Below are positions 32,898 through 41,798 of a stretch of 64,000 nucleotides of DNA, in pieces. Both the position numbers and the translations under genes were made by a program. The notes under the pieces are model-generated. The model ran no database searches. It worked only from the letters and a program-made list of their open reading frames with translations, and was not told the origin of the DNA. Each line of letters begins with the position of its first letter. Position 1 is the first letter of the stretch. The stretch comes from Sphingobacterium sp. CZ-2 (GTDB taxonomy: Bacteria > Bacteroidota > Bacteroidia > Sphingobacteriales > Sphingobacteriaceae): positions 2,852,001-2,916,000 of the forward strand of contig NZ_CP038159.1 of the NCBI RefSeq assembly GCF_004526235.1. Reading direction: 5' to 3'.

Positions 32898-34787
32898 ATG
32901 AAAAATCTTCCATTATTATTATGGATGATATTTGTTTTTCAGGTTACTGCCTATTCGCAGGATACCTTGAAAGTTCCAGGAGCCAATGACATTCGTATTG
33001 TTCAATATCTAGGAGAATATGTAGATTGTAGTGGAAGGGAAAGGGCGATACAGGTTGTTGAGAAATGGAAGCAAGGCAAATTTCAGCCTATGCCAGCAGG
33101 TTCAGTTGTAAATCGTGGAATCACGGATTGTACCCACTGGTTTTCCATTAGCATTTCCAACCAGTCTAAATACCGGGAGAACTATTTATGGAGTTTCTAC
33201 AATGATGGTATTAAATTCAGCCTATTTGAGATGGCTGATTCCTCCAATTTCCTCATATCGAGAAGGGACCAATCCCATTTTATGAAATTGACGGACCGAG
33301 AAGTGCCCTTAAGGTCGGTAAGTTTTGAAATACCACTGGAAGCAGGCGAGACCAAAAGTTTTTTGCTAAAAACAGAAGTATTTGGACGGAAAACGCTGTA
33401 TTTTCCCACCGATATCAGTACCAAAAGTGATATTTTAACCTATGAGTTAGGTTTATCTTTTTTATTGGGAAGGTATTATGGCTTTTTCTTCTTTGCCATG
33501 CTTTTTAACTTATTCCTCTTCATCATTCTGAAGAAACGCTTCTATGGCATGATGTTAGGCTACATCAGTTGCCTCGTGGCTTTTAATACAGTGGAGTACC
33601 TACATGATGTCTACCTCATCCCTTCTTTTATTTATGAAGGCTGGGCTAGGATCCCAAAATTAAGCTTCCTTGCTTTGACCTTATATTTCAACGTACATGT
33701 GTTTATTGCTTTTGTTCAACAGGATAAGTTTTTGCCCAATTATAGCCATCGTTTGAAACTGCTAAATCGGGTAGCGCTCATAGCGGTCTTTTTTTATTTA
33801 TTGTTGAATTTGCTGCTGCCTCAACATTCCCAAATACTGGAATATTTCCAATACTTTTTTGTTGCGGTGCTGTTGATGCAAACTTTTGGACTGTTGATGA
33901 ATATCTGGATCGCTATCCGGCAAAGAACTCCTTTTATCATGCATTACCTATTGGGGAATACATTGCTTATTATATCCGTACTGCTCTACTTGTTCAGCTC
34001 CCTTAATTATATTCATATTCCTCAATTTATACGGCCTGGGAACATCATATTCGCATTTGCGGTAGAGGTTATCTATTTGATGATCGTATTTACAGTGAAG
34101 TATAAACAGGATTTTGAGTTTTTCAAGCGAAGTATTGAACAGAGTGAAGAGAAGAGAAGGCAGTTGGCCCATGAACTGATCATTACCCAGGAAAAGGAAA
34201 GATTAAGGATCGCCCAAGATGTACACGATGGTATTGGGGGAACAATCCAAGGACTTCGTCTGCTTCTTTCGAAAGAAAACCTACAGCAATCAGGTAAAGT
34301 TCAAGAAATGCTAAAGGGGATAAATTTTGACTTTAAAAGATTGATACATCAGATTGCCCCTAGGAATCTGGAACTGAATGGCCTTTTTGAAACCATCCGA
34401 TCAGATGTACAAGCTTTTGCCCATCAATTTGAAATCCATCTATCCTGTATAGGGAATGAATATCACATTCCCTGGGACATGAAGGTTCATGTGTTCAGAA
34501 TCTATCAAGAATTGCTGACCAATGCGGTTAAGCATGCTAAAAATGCCAGCTTGTTTGAAGTTGATCTGGCCGTGGATGAATCGGAAGTCCGTTTGATGGT
34601 TCATGATAATGGTCGCTCCGAAGAAATTGATATGGATTTGATCGGAAAGGGGATGGGGATGGGGATGTCGAATCTCCGATCCAGAGTTGATTATTATGAT
34701 GGAAGTTTTGATTTTATTATTAACAAAGAGGGCTGTTCGGTAAATATCGTTTTGCCACTTAAAAAGAAAGGGATTCAGCATGATTAA
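32898..34787 (+). CDS. 7TMR-DISM sensor histidine kinase
   Basis: From ATG 32898 the protein is 629 residues. A signal peptide is followed by a periplasmic DISMED2-like beta-sandwich (about 20-180; THWFSISISNQS and EIPLEAGETKSFLLKTEVFG), seven membrane helices (about 190-395), a coiled-coil, and a HisKA_3 domain with the phospho-accepting His near residue 443 in RIAQDVHDGIGG. A HATPase_c domain follows with ELLTNAVKHA, HDNGR and GMGMSNLRSRVDYYDG. The open frame begins at a TTG two codons earlier. It overlaps the response regulator by 8 nt, so the two are a cognate pair. The signal it detects, perhaps a carbohydrate-like ligand bound by the sandwich domain, is unknown. Confidence 0.92.
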   Translation: MKNLPLLLWMIFVFQVTAYSQDTLKVPGANDIRIVQYLGEYVDCSGRERAIQVVEKWKQGKFQPMPAGSVVNRGITDCTHWFSISISNQSKYRENYLWSFYNDGIKFSLFEMADSSNFLISRRDQSHFMKLTDREVPLRSVSFEIPLEAGETKSFLLKTEVFGRKTLYFPTDISTKSDILTYELGLSFLLGRYYGFFFFAMLFNLFLFIILKKRFYGMMLGYISCLVAFNTVEYLHDVYLIPSFIYEGWARIPKLSFLALTLYFNVHVFIAFVQQDKFLPNYSHRLKLLNRVALIAVFFYLLLNLLLPQHSQILEYFQYFFVAVLLMQTFGLLMNIWIAIRQRTPFIMHYLLGNTLLIISVLLYLFSSLNYIHIPQFIRPGNIIFAFAVEVIYLMIVFTVKYKQDFEFFKRSIEQSEEKRRQLAHELIITQEKERLRIAQDVHDGIGGTIQGLRLLLSKENLQQSGKVQEMLKGINFDFKRLIHQIAPRNLELNGLFETIRSDVQAFAHQFEIHLSCIGNEYHIPWDMKVHVFRIYQELLTNAVKHAKNASLFEVDLAVDESEVRLMVHDNGRSEEIDMDLIGKGMGMGMSNLRSRVDYYDGSFDFIINKEGCSVNIVLPLKKKGIQHD

Positions 34788-35379
34788 ATTGGTCAATATT
34801 GATAACCACCGGTTATTCTCTGATGGTCTTCACGCGCTTTTAGCGTCGGAGACTGATATGGTCCTTTTACAGCGCTATTCAGATGGAAATCATATCCGAG
34901 GGATGTTAAATCAACATGAACCTGATATCATTTTATTGGATATGTATTTGAATGAGCGGTCTGGGATCAGTATTGCCAAGGAAATCAAACAGATCCGACC
35001 TCAGGCTAAAATCATTATTTTATCCCTGGAAGTCAACCAAGCTTTTTTCGCGGAATTGAAAGCGATCGGCGTAGAGGGCTATATTTCCAAGGAATTGGAT
35101 GCGGAGGATTTAATCAGTGTTATTCGTCAGGTATTTGAAGGGAAAAGCATCTATGGCGATGAAAAAACATTGCATAGTACCTCCGAATCCATCATGAAAA
35201 ATGATTTTGGACTAACCGATCGGGAACTCGAAATTTATAAATTGATAAAAGAAGGAAAATCCAGTCAGGAGATTGCAGAGATCTTACACCGTAGTGTCAT
35301 GACAATTCGCACCCATCGAAAGAATATCCGTCAGAAATTAAAATCAAGGATCCGCAATCATGATGGCTTGTTCGATTGA
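34780..35379 (+). CDS. NarL/FixJ-family response regulator
   Basis: A 199-residue regulator and partner of the kinase it overlaps by 8 nt. The receiver domain (1-120) has the phospho-acceptor Asp54 in IILLDMYLNER, the switch Ser in IILSLE and the Lys in YISKE. A LuxR-type helix-turn-helix covers about 140-199: LTDRELEIYKLIKEGKSSQE and IAEILHRSVMTIRTHRKNIR. One odd point is the acidic pair near the N-terminus, which reads D-N (IDNHRLF) in place of the usual D-D (VDDH), so the Mg site is altered by one residue. It may still be phosphorylated. The downstream beta-barrel gene is a possible target. Confidence 0.93.
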   Translation: MIKLVNIDNHRLFSDGLHALLASETDMVLLQRYSDGNHIRGMLNQHEPDIILLDMYLNERSGISIAKEIKQIRPQAKIIILSLEVNQAFFAELKAIGVEGYISKELDAEDLISVIRQVFEGKSIYGDEKTLHSTSESIMKNDFGLTDRELEIYKLIKEGKSSQEIAEILHRSVMTIRTHRKNIRQKLKSRIRNHDGLFD

Positions 35380-35550
35380 TCAAGGCAGGTTCTAAAAGGA
35401 CTAAACAAAACCCAATAGTTAAATTTATGTTATTTTTTCTGATTAACATTTATGTTACAGAAAAGTGGCTGATTATTTTTTTACATTTAACGAAAATTTT
35501 AAAAAAAGGTTTTTGATGTCTACCAATTATGACAATAAATGCTTTACTAT

Positions 35551-38412
35551 ATGAGGCATTTATTAAAATTATTTTTAGTTTCCTGCATTTCTTTCCTTGC
35601 TTTTCAAGCGAATGCCCAGGAATTCGGGGAGTTGAATGGTACAGTGATCGATAGTGCCCGAAATGCGGTTGAAGGTGCCAAGGTTTTTCTGATATCCGGA
35701 AAAGATACACTTAAGACTTCCAGTAATAAGAAAGGGGAATTCAGCTTTAAAAAGGTGAAGATTGGAACAGCGGAATTGCAGGTTTCCAACATATCTTCCG
35801 AAATGGAAGTGCGCAGCGTCGAAATCTCTGATAAGCCAACCACTGTACGTATCGTGCTCAAAATTAAGACCATTCAATTGGAGGAATTGGTGATCAATAA
35901 AAAGCCCAATCCGATTACCATCAAAAAGGATACAGTAGAATACAATGCGGCGGCATTTGATGTCTTGGAAGGGGATAATCTTGCCGACCTCATCAAACAA
36001 CTTCCTGGGCTGGTGGTGGATGAGAACAACAAGGTGGAATCCAATGGGAAGCCGGTCATGAAACTACGGGTAAATGGGGAAGATTTTTTTACCAATAACC
36101 TGGATGATTTTATCAAGAAATTGCCGGCTGAAATAGTTTCCAAGATCCAGATCATTGAGGATTATGGTGATGAAGCTAATTTCACGGGGGTGAAGACCGG
36201 AGAACCTGGTAAACTGATCAATATTGAAACGAAGCCGGGCATGAACAAGGGCAAGTTTGGAAATGCCAATGCCGAGACCGCAAGTAACGATAAGGCAGAG
36301 ATCGGTGGAGATTTTAGTTTTTGGAAAGAAAAGCAACAGAATGGCGCTCGATTTAACGTGATGACGGAAAATAATGGTGCCGGCATCAATCAATCCTTTA
36401 ATCTGTCTGTCAATCATCGGAATAAATTCAAGGAAAAAGGGAATTATAATTTTGGATATAATGGGCGTGGAAATCTTTCTGCATTTACCAATGAATCCTT
36501 TGTCGAAACCGTAAGTACCATTGGGACCTATTACAACAATTCTAATAGTGAAGGAGATAATGGGGGATCGAACCATAATCTTACTGCAGGATTAAATAAT
36601 AGAACGGATAAATGGTTTATCAATTCAGACATCAATCTGGGTTTTGGTAAGATGACCAATTCCAATATTTCGGCAAACAATCAAACCGGAGCGATGAAAC
36701 AGGGCTTTCGGAATGAAAACGAAAATACTTCCAGAACCCCGAATGTAGGGGTTAGCCTGATGTTGAACCGCAAATTGAAAGAAGGTAAAAAATATATCTC
36801 GGGTAATTTCCATTACAATCGTAGCAGTTCAGAATCCCTGCAATCCATTTTGAGCAATACCCTATATTACGATCAAACTTCTGGCGATCTTTTAAAGGAC
36901 TCCTTATTGCATCGGAATATTACGAACGATAATAAATCGGAGTCGTTAAATTTCAGTACCGGATATAATTTTTCCATCGGAAAGAGTAAGAAGGATTCTT
37001 TATTGCGTAGATCGATCAGCTTGAACTATCGGTTTAACTTCTCCAAATCGACTAACAATTTGGCCACTTCGGTATTGGATACAGCCAGTAGGGATTTCTA
37101 TTATGTAGATTCCTTAAGCTCCTACATGCGGAACCAGGTCATCGCGCAGACCATTGGGGTTAATTATAATTATTCAAAGCAAAAGACCAATTTCTCTGCA
37201 GGAATCAATTTCAATCCCTTGTTGCAGAAGAATTATTATGCGCAGTTGGATCAAGAAATTGAGAACAATTCCCTCAACTTTTCACCTGTACTGAATTTTA
37301 GCACTCAGGTAAAACCTGGAAAAACAATAGCTGTGAGCTATAATGGTAGAAACTCGGCACCCTCCCAATTCCAATTACAGCCAATTCCAAATACCCGGAA
37401 CTTGCAGAATATCATCATCGGTAATCCTGATCTGAAACCATTTTTTTCGCATAATTTCAGTTCGAATTATAATTTCGTCAAACAGGAAACGGGAAAAAGC
37501 TTGATGGTATCTGCCAATTTCAGTACCATTCAGGATCAAGTGGTGGAGAATATCATCATCCTACCGGATACCCTGGGTAGTTTTAAAAGGGAAACACGCT
37601 ATATCAATGCCAATGGAAACTATAATCTGGGAGGTAATTATACTTTTACTTTGCCAATGAAGGATAAGAAGTGGCGCTTGACATATGATGGTAGTATCGG
37701 CGTTTCCAATAGGATCCAATATATTGACAATGAAGGGTATTCCAATGAAGGATTGAATTATTCGCAGGCCCTTTCCATGAACATGAATATGAAAACGGTA
37801 ATCCTGACCACCCGATTAAATTATAATCAGGTGAACAACAATAATATTGTTGGACTTTCGAACATGATGGGTTTTGGAGGGGGAATGGATCCGGTGTTCA
37901 ATATTGGGCAGATGACGGCAAAGAACTTCTTCACGACCAAATCATTTGGTGCTTCCTGGAACGGTCGATTGAACCTTCCAAAGGTAAAGATCAATAGTAA
38001 TGTAAATTACTCCTTTAGCCGAAATGAGAATCCATCTTTACAAGAGTCCATCCGTAAGCTCCATAACCTGAATATGGCAGTTAACGGTAGAGTAGAATTC
38101 CTGAAAACTTATCAGGCAGAATTCAATACGAGTAAACGGATCAATACGGGCTATGCATTGGCGAATCAGAACCCTTTGTTGATCGGATTGGGCATCACCA
38201 AGATGTTCCTGAAGAACAAAAACCTGTTTTTATCAGCTCGGGTGAGTGATCTACTGAACCAAGGAAATATGTTGAATAGACAGGTGATGGGTAACTCCAT
38301 TATCGATTCCAGAACGAATGTGATCACGCGGGTATTTTCCTTGAACCTTCGGTACGATCTTTCCAGATTTGGCGGACGAGGTGTACATATTCGGGTAGAC
38401 CCTGATTTGTAA
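35551..38412 (+). CDS. Outer-membrane beta-barrel protein with CarboxypepD_reg domain
   Basis: From ATG 35551 the protein has 953 residues. A signal peptide ends at ANAQ (about residue 23). The CarboxypepD_reg-like domain follows (about 25-110, GELNGTVIDSARNAVEGAKV), then a plug-like part (LADLIKQLPGLVVDENNKVE and IVSKIQIIEDYGDEANFTG) and a barrel of the OMP_b-brl_3 type. It resembles the protein at 9601-12288. The ATG four codons upstream (35539) is also possible, but the signal peptide favours 35551. It lies 160 nt after the response regulator and may be regulated by it (inference). Confidence 0.85.
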   Translation: MRHLLKLFLVSCISFLAFQANAQEFGELNGTVIDSARNAVEGAKVFLISGKDTLKTSSNKKGEFSFKKVKIGTAELQVSNISSEMEVRSVEISDKPTTVRIVLKIKTIQLEELVINKKPNPITIKKDTVEYNAAAFDVLEGDNLADLIKQLPGLVVDENNKVESNGKPVMKLRVNGEDFFTNNLDDFIKKLPAEIVSKIQIIEDYGDEANFTGVKTGEPGKLINIETKPGMNKGKFGNANAETASNDKAEIGGDFSFWKEKQQNGARFNVMTENNGAGINQSFNLSVNHRNKFKEKGNYNFGYNGRGNLSAFTNESFVETVSTIGTYYNNSNSEGDNGGSNHNLTAGLNNRTDKWFINSDINLGFGKMTNSNISANNQTGAMKQGFRNENENTSRTPNVGVSLMLNRKLKEGKKYISGNFHYNRSSSESLQSILSNTLYYDQTSGDLLKDSLLHRNITNDNKSESLNFSTGYNFSIGKSKKDSLLRRSISLNYRFNFSKSTNNLATSVLDTASRDFYYVDSLSSYMRNQVIAQTIGVNYNYSKQKTNFSAGINFNPLLQKNYYAQLDQEIENNSLNFSPVLNFSTQVKPGKTIAVSYNGRNSAPSQFQLQPIPNTRNLQNIIIGNPDLKPFFSHNFSSNYNFVKQETGKSLMVSANFSTIQDQVVENIIILPDTLGSFKRETRYINANGNYNLGGNYTFTLPMKDKKWRLTYDGSIGVSNRIQYIDNEGYSNEGLNYSQALSMNMNMKTVILTTRLNYNQVNNNNIVGLSNMMGFGGGMDPVFNIGQMTAKNFFTTKSFGASWNGRLNLPKVKINSNVNYSFSRNENPSLQESIRKLHNLNMAVNGRVEFLKTYQAEFNTSKRINTGYALANQNPLLIGLGITKMFLKNKNLFLSARVSDLLNQGNMLNRQVMGNSIIDSRTNVITRVFSLNLRYDLSRFGGRGVHIRVDPDL

Positions 38413-38439
38413 TAGCTTGTTATTATTTCGGTATATTTG
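38406..38439 (+). promoter_or_regulatory. Putative promoter of the HD phosphohydrolase gene
   Basis: TTTG (38406-38409), a 22-nt spacer and TATATTTG (38432-38439) fit both Bacteroidota elements. It lies 21 nt before the ATG at 38460. The -33 element overlaps the end of the preceding gene. Confidence 0.55.
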
Positions 38440-38459
38440 AATCCAACATTCGCATTAAT

Positions 38460-39053
38460 ATGATTCCTGAAGACCTGATCAAACAGATAGCATTTATAAA
38501 AGAGATCGATAAACTGAAATATATCGAAAGACAGACGCGACTATTGAACAGCAATAGGAGGGAGAATGATGCGGAACATAGTTGGCATTTGGCGATGATG
38601 GCTATCGTATTGCAACAGCATGCCAATGAAGAAGTGGATGTCCTTAAAGTGGTTAAAATGGTTCTGATCCACGATATCGTGGAGATCGACGCTGGCGATA
38701 CCTTTATCTACGACAGCCTAAAAAGTCATGATAATACGGAGGAGGAGCGTCTAGCGGCAAAACGGATATTTGGAATATTACCGAAGGAACAAGCAGAAGA
38801 ATTTACAGCAATTTGGGAAGAATTTGAGCTTGGAGAAAGTATGGAGGCAAAATTTGCACGTACGATGGATAGATTGGAGCCCCTGCTCCAAAATTACTCC
38901 AATAATGGCGGTACCTGGAATATGCCTGGGGTTACCTACGAGAAGGTCTATGCAAAGAAAAGCGTCATGAAATATGGTTCCAGCAGCATTTGGGATTATG
39001 CTGAAGGACTGATTCAAGATGCGGTTGAAAAAGGGATCTTAAAGAAATCCTAA
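38460..39053 (+). CDS. HD-domain phosphohydrolase (YfbR/HDDC2-like)
   Basis: A 197-residue HD-superfamily protein related to 5'-deoxynucleotidases such as YfbR and human HDDC2. The metal-binding residues are visible as ENDAEHSWHLAMM, LIHDIVEIDAGD and RTMDRLEPLL, that is H...HD...D. The following NNGGTWNMPGVT region is also typical of the family. It would hydrolyse deoxynucleoside monophosphates in nucleotide pool balance. No partner gene is adjacent. A promoter-like pair lies upstream, and the terminator stem overlaps the last codons. Confidence 0.88.
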   Translation: MIPEDLIKQIAFIKEIDKLKYIERQTRLLNSNRRENDAEHSWHLAMMAIVLQQHANEEVDVLKVVKMVLIHDIVEIDAGDTFIYDSLKSHDNTEEERLAAKRIFGILPKEQAEEFTAIWEEFELGESMEAKFARTMDRLEPLLQNYSNNGGTWNMPGVTYEKVYAKKSVMKYGSSSIWDYAEGLIQDAVEKGILKKS

Positions 39054-39066
39054 ACAGGATTTCTTT
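39041..39066. terminator. Bidirectional terminator overlapping the stop codon
   Basis: AAAGAAATCCT (39041-39051) pairs perfectly with AGGATTTCTTT (39056-39066) around an AAAC loop. The left arm includes the T of the HD gene's stop codon. On the minus strand it lies directly after the small ORF at 39073, and TTTCTTT follows the stem in that direction too. Confidence 0.65.
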
Positions 39067-39072
39067 AGCTCA

Positions 39073-39186
39073 TTAATTTCTTATTTTTTTCACCAAAACG
39101 ACAGCTAAGGTTAAAACAGCTATCAATAAGATTAAACCTACAAGGATTATTAATATTTCGTTTGTGCCGATGTAAGATAGATTCAT
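39073..39186 (-). CDS. Small single-pass membrane protein (37 aa), unknown
   Basis: A 37-codon minus-strand frame from ATG 39186 to TAA 39073. It encodes a short polar start (MNLSYIGTNE), a hydrophobic stretch of about 22 residues rich in Leu, Ile and Val, and a basic end (KKIRN). This is a typical small membrane protein with its tail in the cytoplasm. The bidirectional terminator 39041-39066 sits right after the stop, which supports expression. It has the same plan as the 39-residue ORF at 1276-1395, although I see no obvious sequence match between them. No function is known, and chance cannot be ruled out. Confidence 0.45.
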   Translation of the reverse strand: MNLSYIGTNEILIILVGLILLIAVLTLAVVLVKKIRN

Positions 39187-39268
39187 AATTTTTGTTTTTA
39201 ATATGGTATATCGAAGGTAATTAATCTTGGATATAATTCAAATAGTGAATTACTAATATTTTTTGGAC

Positions 39269-39296
39269 AAAAAAAGAGGAAGACTAATCTTCCTCT
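39269..39296 (-). terminator. Rho-independent terminator overlapping the ywbE 3' end
   Basis: On the minus strand AGAGGAAGA (from 39296 down) pairs with TCTTCCTCT (39283 down to 39275) and is followed by a long T run, down to 39269. The stem includes the last three sense codons of ywbE, and the TAG stop falls in the loop. Confidence 0.85.
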
Positions 39297-39487
39297 ATGA
39301 TTTCTGCTACTCGGCCAATCTGGCCATCGGTTAATCTTACTTTAATTCCTCGGCTATGGTATGCGGCTGAGGTTAATATATCTTTCACAATACCTTCTGT
39401 TAAATTTCCAGATCGTTGATCCTTCTTAAGGATGATGTTAACGACTATGCCTGGCTTGATATTGCTTCTGCTATTTGGATCGCTCAT
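39284..39487 (-). CDS. ywbE: YwbE family protein
   Basis: A 67-residue basic-to-acidic protein. The sequence NIKPGIVVNIILKKDQRSGN, then LTEGIVKDILTSAAYHSRGI and KVRLTDGQIGRVAEI, is the YwbE (DUF2196) signature of a small beta-barrel-like domain found across bacteria. Its role has not been worked out. The gene is monocistronic: a -7 box sits about 16 nt upstream of the ATG, and its terminator is embedded in the last codons. Length matches the family. Confidence 0.88.
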   Translation of the reverse strand: MSDPNSRSNIKPGIVVNIILKKDQRSGNLTEGIVKDILTSAAYHSRGIKVRLTDGQIGRVAEIIEED

Positions 39488-39502
39488 GATAATTTCTTTT
39501 TA

Positions 39503-39510
39503 CAAAAATA
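39503..39510 (-). promoter_or_regulatory. Putative -7 promoter box for ywbE
   Basis: On the minus strand TATTTTTG matches TAnnTTTG exactly, 15 nt before the ATG at 39487, giving a leader of about 10 nt. The -33 element is not evident. Confidence 0.4.
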
Positions 39511-39524
39511 ACCAATTTTCGAGA

Positions 39525-40580
39525 TTATAAACGGTAGGTAAAAGCGTTGATGTTCATACCAGCTCCAACTGAAGCAAATAAAATCACATCACCCTTGTTT
39601 AATTCATGTTTTTCCATCAATCCTTTGATGATCAGATCGTATAAAGTAGGGATAGTCGCCACGCTGCTGTTCCCAAATTTATTGATCGTCATCGGCATGA
39701 TATGTTCTGGTGGAGTCATGTCATACAGGCCATAGAAGCGTTCAACAATGGCTTCATCCATTTTTTCATTGGCTTGATGGATCAGGATTTTCTTGATGTC
39801 GGTAATGGCAATGTTTCCTTTCTCTAAACATTGCTGCATGGCCAAAGGTACTTTGGTAAGAGCAAATTCATAGATCTTGCGACCTTTCATTTTAATATAA
39901 CGCGTATCCTGTTCCGCCTCTTTATTGTACGAAGGACCAAAGAATAGATAGCCCGCTTCGTTCAAGGCATAGGTTGCACTTGCATAGGATAACATCCCCT
40001 CATCAGCTGTAGTTCCTTCAACGACTACGGCACCAGCTCCATCTGCATAGATCATGGAATCACGATCGGAAGGGTCTATTAAACGGGATAAGGTTTCCGT
40101 ACCGATTACCAAACATCGTTTTGCCATTCCGGAACGGATAAAGGCATTTGCTTGTAACATTCCTTCGATCCAACCTGGACAGCCGAATAATAAATCATAG
40201 GCCACACAATTAGGATTTTCAATACCTAATTTCTGCTTAACCCGACTGGCCAGGCTAGGTACTGTATCGGATTGGATAGTACCAGAAGGCACATCTCCAT
40301 AATTATGGGCAACAATGATATAATCCAGGGTTTCCTTGTCCACTCCAGCGTCTTCGATCGCTTTTTCGGATGCAAAGAAGGCAAGATCTGAACTGACCAA
40401 TTCTTTGGAGGCATATCTACGCTCTTCAATCCCGGTAATATCCTTGAATTTACGAATGATAGATTCTGGGTTTTTGATTGGCGAGCCTGCTTCATCTAAA
40501 AAGATGTGGTTCTCGAAATCTGCATTTTTTATCTTGGTATCAGGTATAAAGCTACCGGATCCGACTATTTTGATGTTCAT
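39525..40580 (-). CDS. FabH-like 3-oxoacyl-ACP synthase III (thiolase fold)
   Basis: From ATG 40580 it is 351 residues. The KAS III catalytic triad is visible as Cys134 (LFGCPGW), His268 (LIHQAN) and Asn304 (KFGNSS). Other family features are AHNYGDVPSGTIQSDTVPSL and DGAGAVVVEG. It may condense an acyl-CoA with malonyl-ACP. The surrounding of the active-site Cys differs from true FabH (usually AACAGF), so the substrate may be unusual, as in the 3-oxopimelate- or acyl-CoA-ligase-linked branches of the family. The frame extends three codons to a TTG that lies inside the -7 box, which excludes that start. No fatty-acid genes are adjacent. Confidence 0.88.
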   Translation of the reverse strand: MNIKIVGSGSFIPDTKIKNADFENHIFLDEAGSPIKNPESIIRKFKDITGIEERRYASKELVSSDLAFFASEKAIEDAGVDKETLDYIIVAHNYGDVPSGTIQSDTVPSLASRVKQKLGIENPNCVAYDLLFGCPGWIEGMLQANAFIRSGMAKRCLVIGTETLSRLIDPSDRDSMIYADGAGAVVVEGTTADEGMLSYASATYALNEAGYLFFGPSYNKEAEQDTRYIKMKGRKIYEFALTKVPLAMQQCLEKGNIAITDIKKILIHQANEKMDEAIVERFYGLYDMTPPEHIMPMTINKFGNSSVATIPTLYDLIIKGLMEKHELNKGDVILFASVGAGMNINAFTYRL

Positions 40581-40586
40581 GTTCAG

Positions 40587-40594
40587 CAAAGGTA
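40587..40594 (-). promoter_or_regulatory. Putative -7 promoter box for the FabH-like gene
   Basis: On the minus strand TACCTTTG matches TAnnTTTG exactly and ends 6 nt before the ATG, so the transcript would be nearly leaderless. No -33 TTTG is clear. Confidence 0.4.
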
Positions 40595-40743
40595 AATTTA
40601 ATGTTAAAGCCTTTATTTATTCTAAATATATTACAATTTAGTCAATTGAAAGCATAAAAAACAAAATATTATTCTTTTTGTCGTGAACCGTTTGTTAAAA
40701 TGGTCTACCAGTAGCTTTGTTTTTACTATTTTTTGAATTGAAA

Positions 40744-41727
40744 TTAGCTTTTGAATAATGCTTTTTTCAGTGCTTGAGCAGCTTGCTCAACCGAACATTT
40801 GACGGCTTCTATATGATTTAATGGATTTAATAAACCATAATCATGGATAAAACCGTTGTATGTTTGGATGGTTGTTGGAACGCCTGCTTCATCCAGTTTC
40901 CTTCCGTAATCCAAGCCTTCATCAAATAGGATATCATTTTCAGCCAATTGAATCAATGCTGGTGGCAAGCCTTTCAATTTTTCCAAATCTGCTTGGAAAG
41001 GTGAAGCGTAGTATTCTTTTCTTTTAGCTACATCAGGCAGATAATTATCCCACATCCATTTCATCATGCCAACAGTTAAGAATCGACCTTCTGCATATTT
41101 CTTCCAGGATTCCCGTTCGAAATTCGCATCAGTAACCGGCCACAACAACAATTGGAATTTTATTTCGGGACCTGATTTATCTTTTGCCATCAAACAGGTC
41201 ACTGCCGACATATTTCCACCCACACTATTCCCAGCCACGGCAAGGTTCTTGCCATCGAAACCAATTTCATCACCATGCGCTGCAACCCATTTGGTTGCTG
41301 CATAAATTTCATTGATGGCAGTAGGGTATTTCGCTTCCGGAGATCGGGTATAATCAACGAATACGGCTGCTGCACCACTTTGAACTACAAGATCCCTAAC
41401 CAATCTTTTATGTGTTGGGTAATCTCCCAGTATCCAACCACCGCCATGAATAAAGATGAACACCGGTAATTTTTTATCCGTTGTACCTTCAGGTTTTACT
41501 ATAACTGTTTTAACAGTTAGTCCGTCCTGTTCGATCGTTTTTTCTTCTTCTGTGATTCCGGAATAATCCACCTTTACGGATTTCTGGGCATCTTCCAATA
41601 CTTTTCTGGCATCTTCTGGGGCCAATGTTTCCAGTGGTTTATCACCGCTATTGTTCAATCCATCTAGAAATTCGCGTATTTCTTTGAAAATGTTGGGGTC
41701 TTTTTCTGCTTTGATCGTATCAGCCAT
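40744..41727 (-). CDS. HSL-family alpha/beta hydrolase (esterase)
   Basis: A 327-residue esterase of the hormone-sensitive-lipase group. The oxyanion hole is HGGGW (94-98). The nucleophile Ser168 lies in GNSVGG (166-171), a variant of the common GDSAGG. The acid Asp and base His lie in the usual places, in AENDILFDEG and in FIHDYGLLN. The N-terminal ~70 residues, with ETLAPEDARKVLEDAQKS, form a cap. There is no signal peptide, so the enzyme is cytoplasmic and probably hydrolyses short-chain esters. It may help degrade esters or small xenobiotics; the neighbours do not narrow this. Confidence 0.9.
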   Translation of the reverse strand: MADTIKAEKDPNIFKEIREFLDGLNNSGDKPLETLAPEDARKVLEDAQKSVKVDYSGITEEEKTIEQDGLTVKTVIVKPEGTTDKKLPVFIFIHGGGWILGDYPTHKRLVRDLVVQSGAAAVFVDYTRSPEAKYPTAINEIYAATKWVAAHGDEIGFDGKNLAVAGNSVGGNMSAVTCLMAKDKSGPEIKFQLLLWPVTDANFERESWKKYAEGRFLTVGMMKWMWDNYLPDVAKRKEYYASPFQADLEKLKGLPPALIQLAENDILFDEGLDYGRKLDEAGVPTTIQTYNGFIHDYGLLNPLNHIEAVKCSVEQAAQALKKALFKS

Positions 41728-41798
41728 AATGATTGTTTTAAAGATTATTTTTCAATAGTTTCTTTATTAGTAACAATCTGTAGGGGTGATGGTTTTTT

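Noticed and set aside
36064-36576. A 170-codon minus-strand frame inside the beta-barrel gene (and 35575-36000)
   Set aside because: Antisense shadows of the CDS at 35551; no signal, domain or start-site support.
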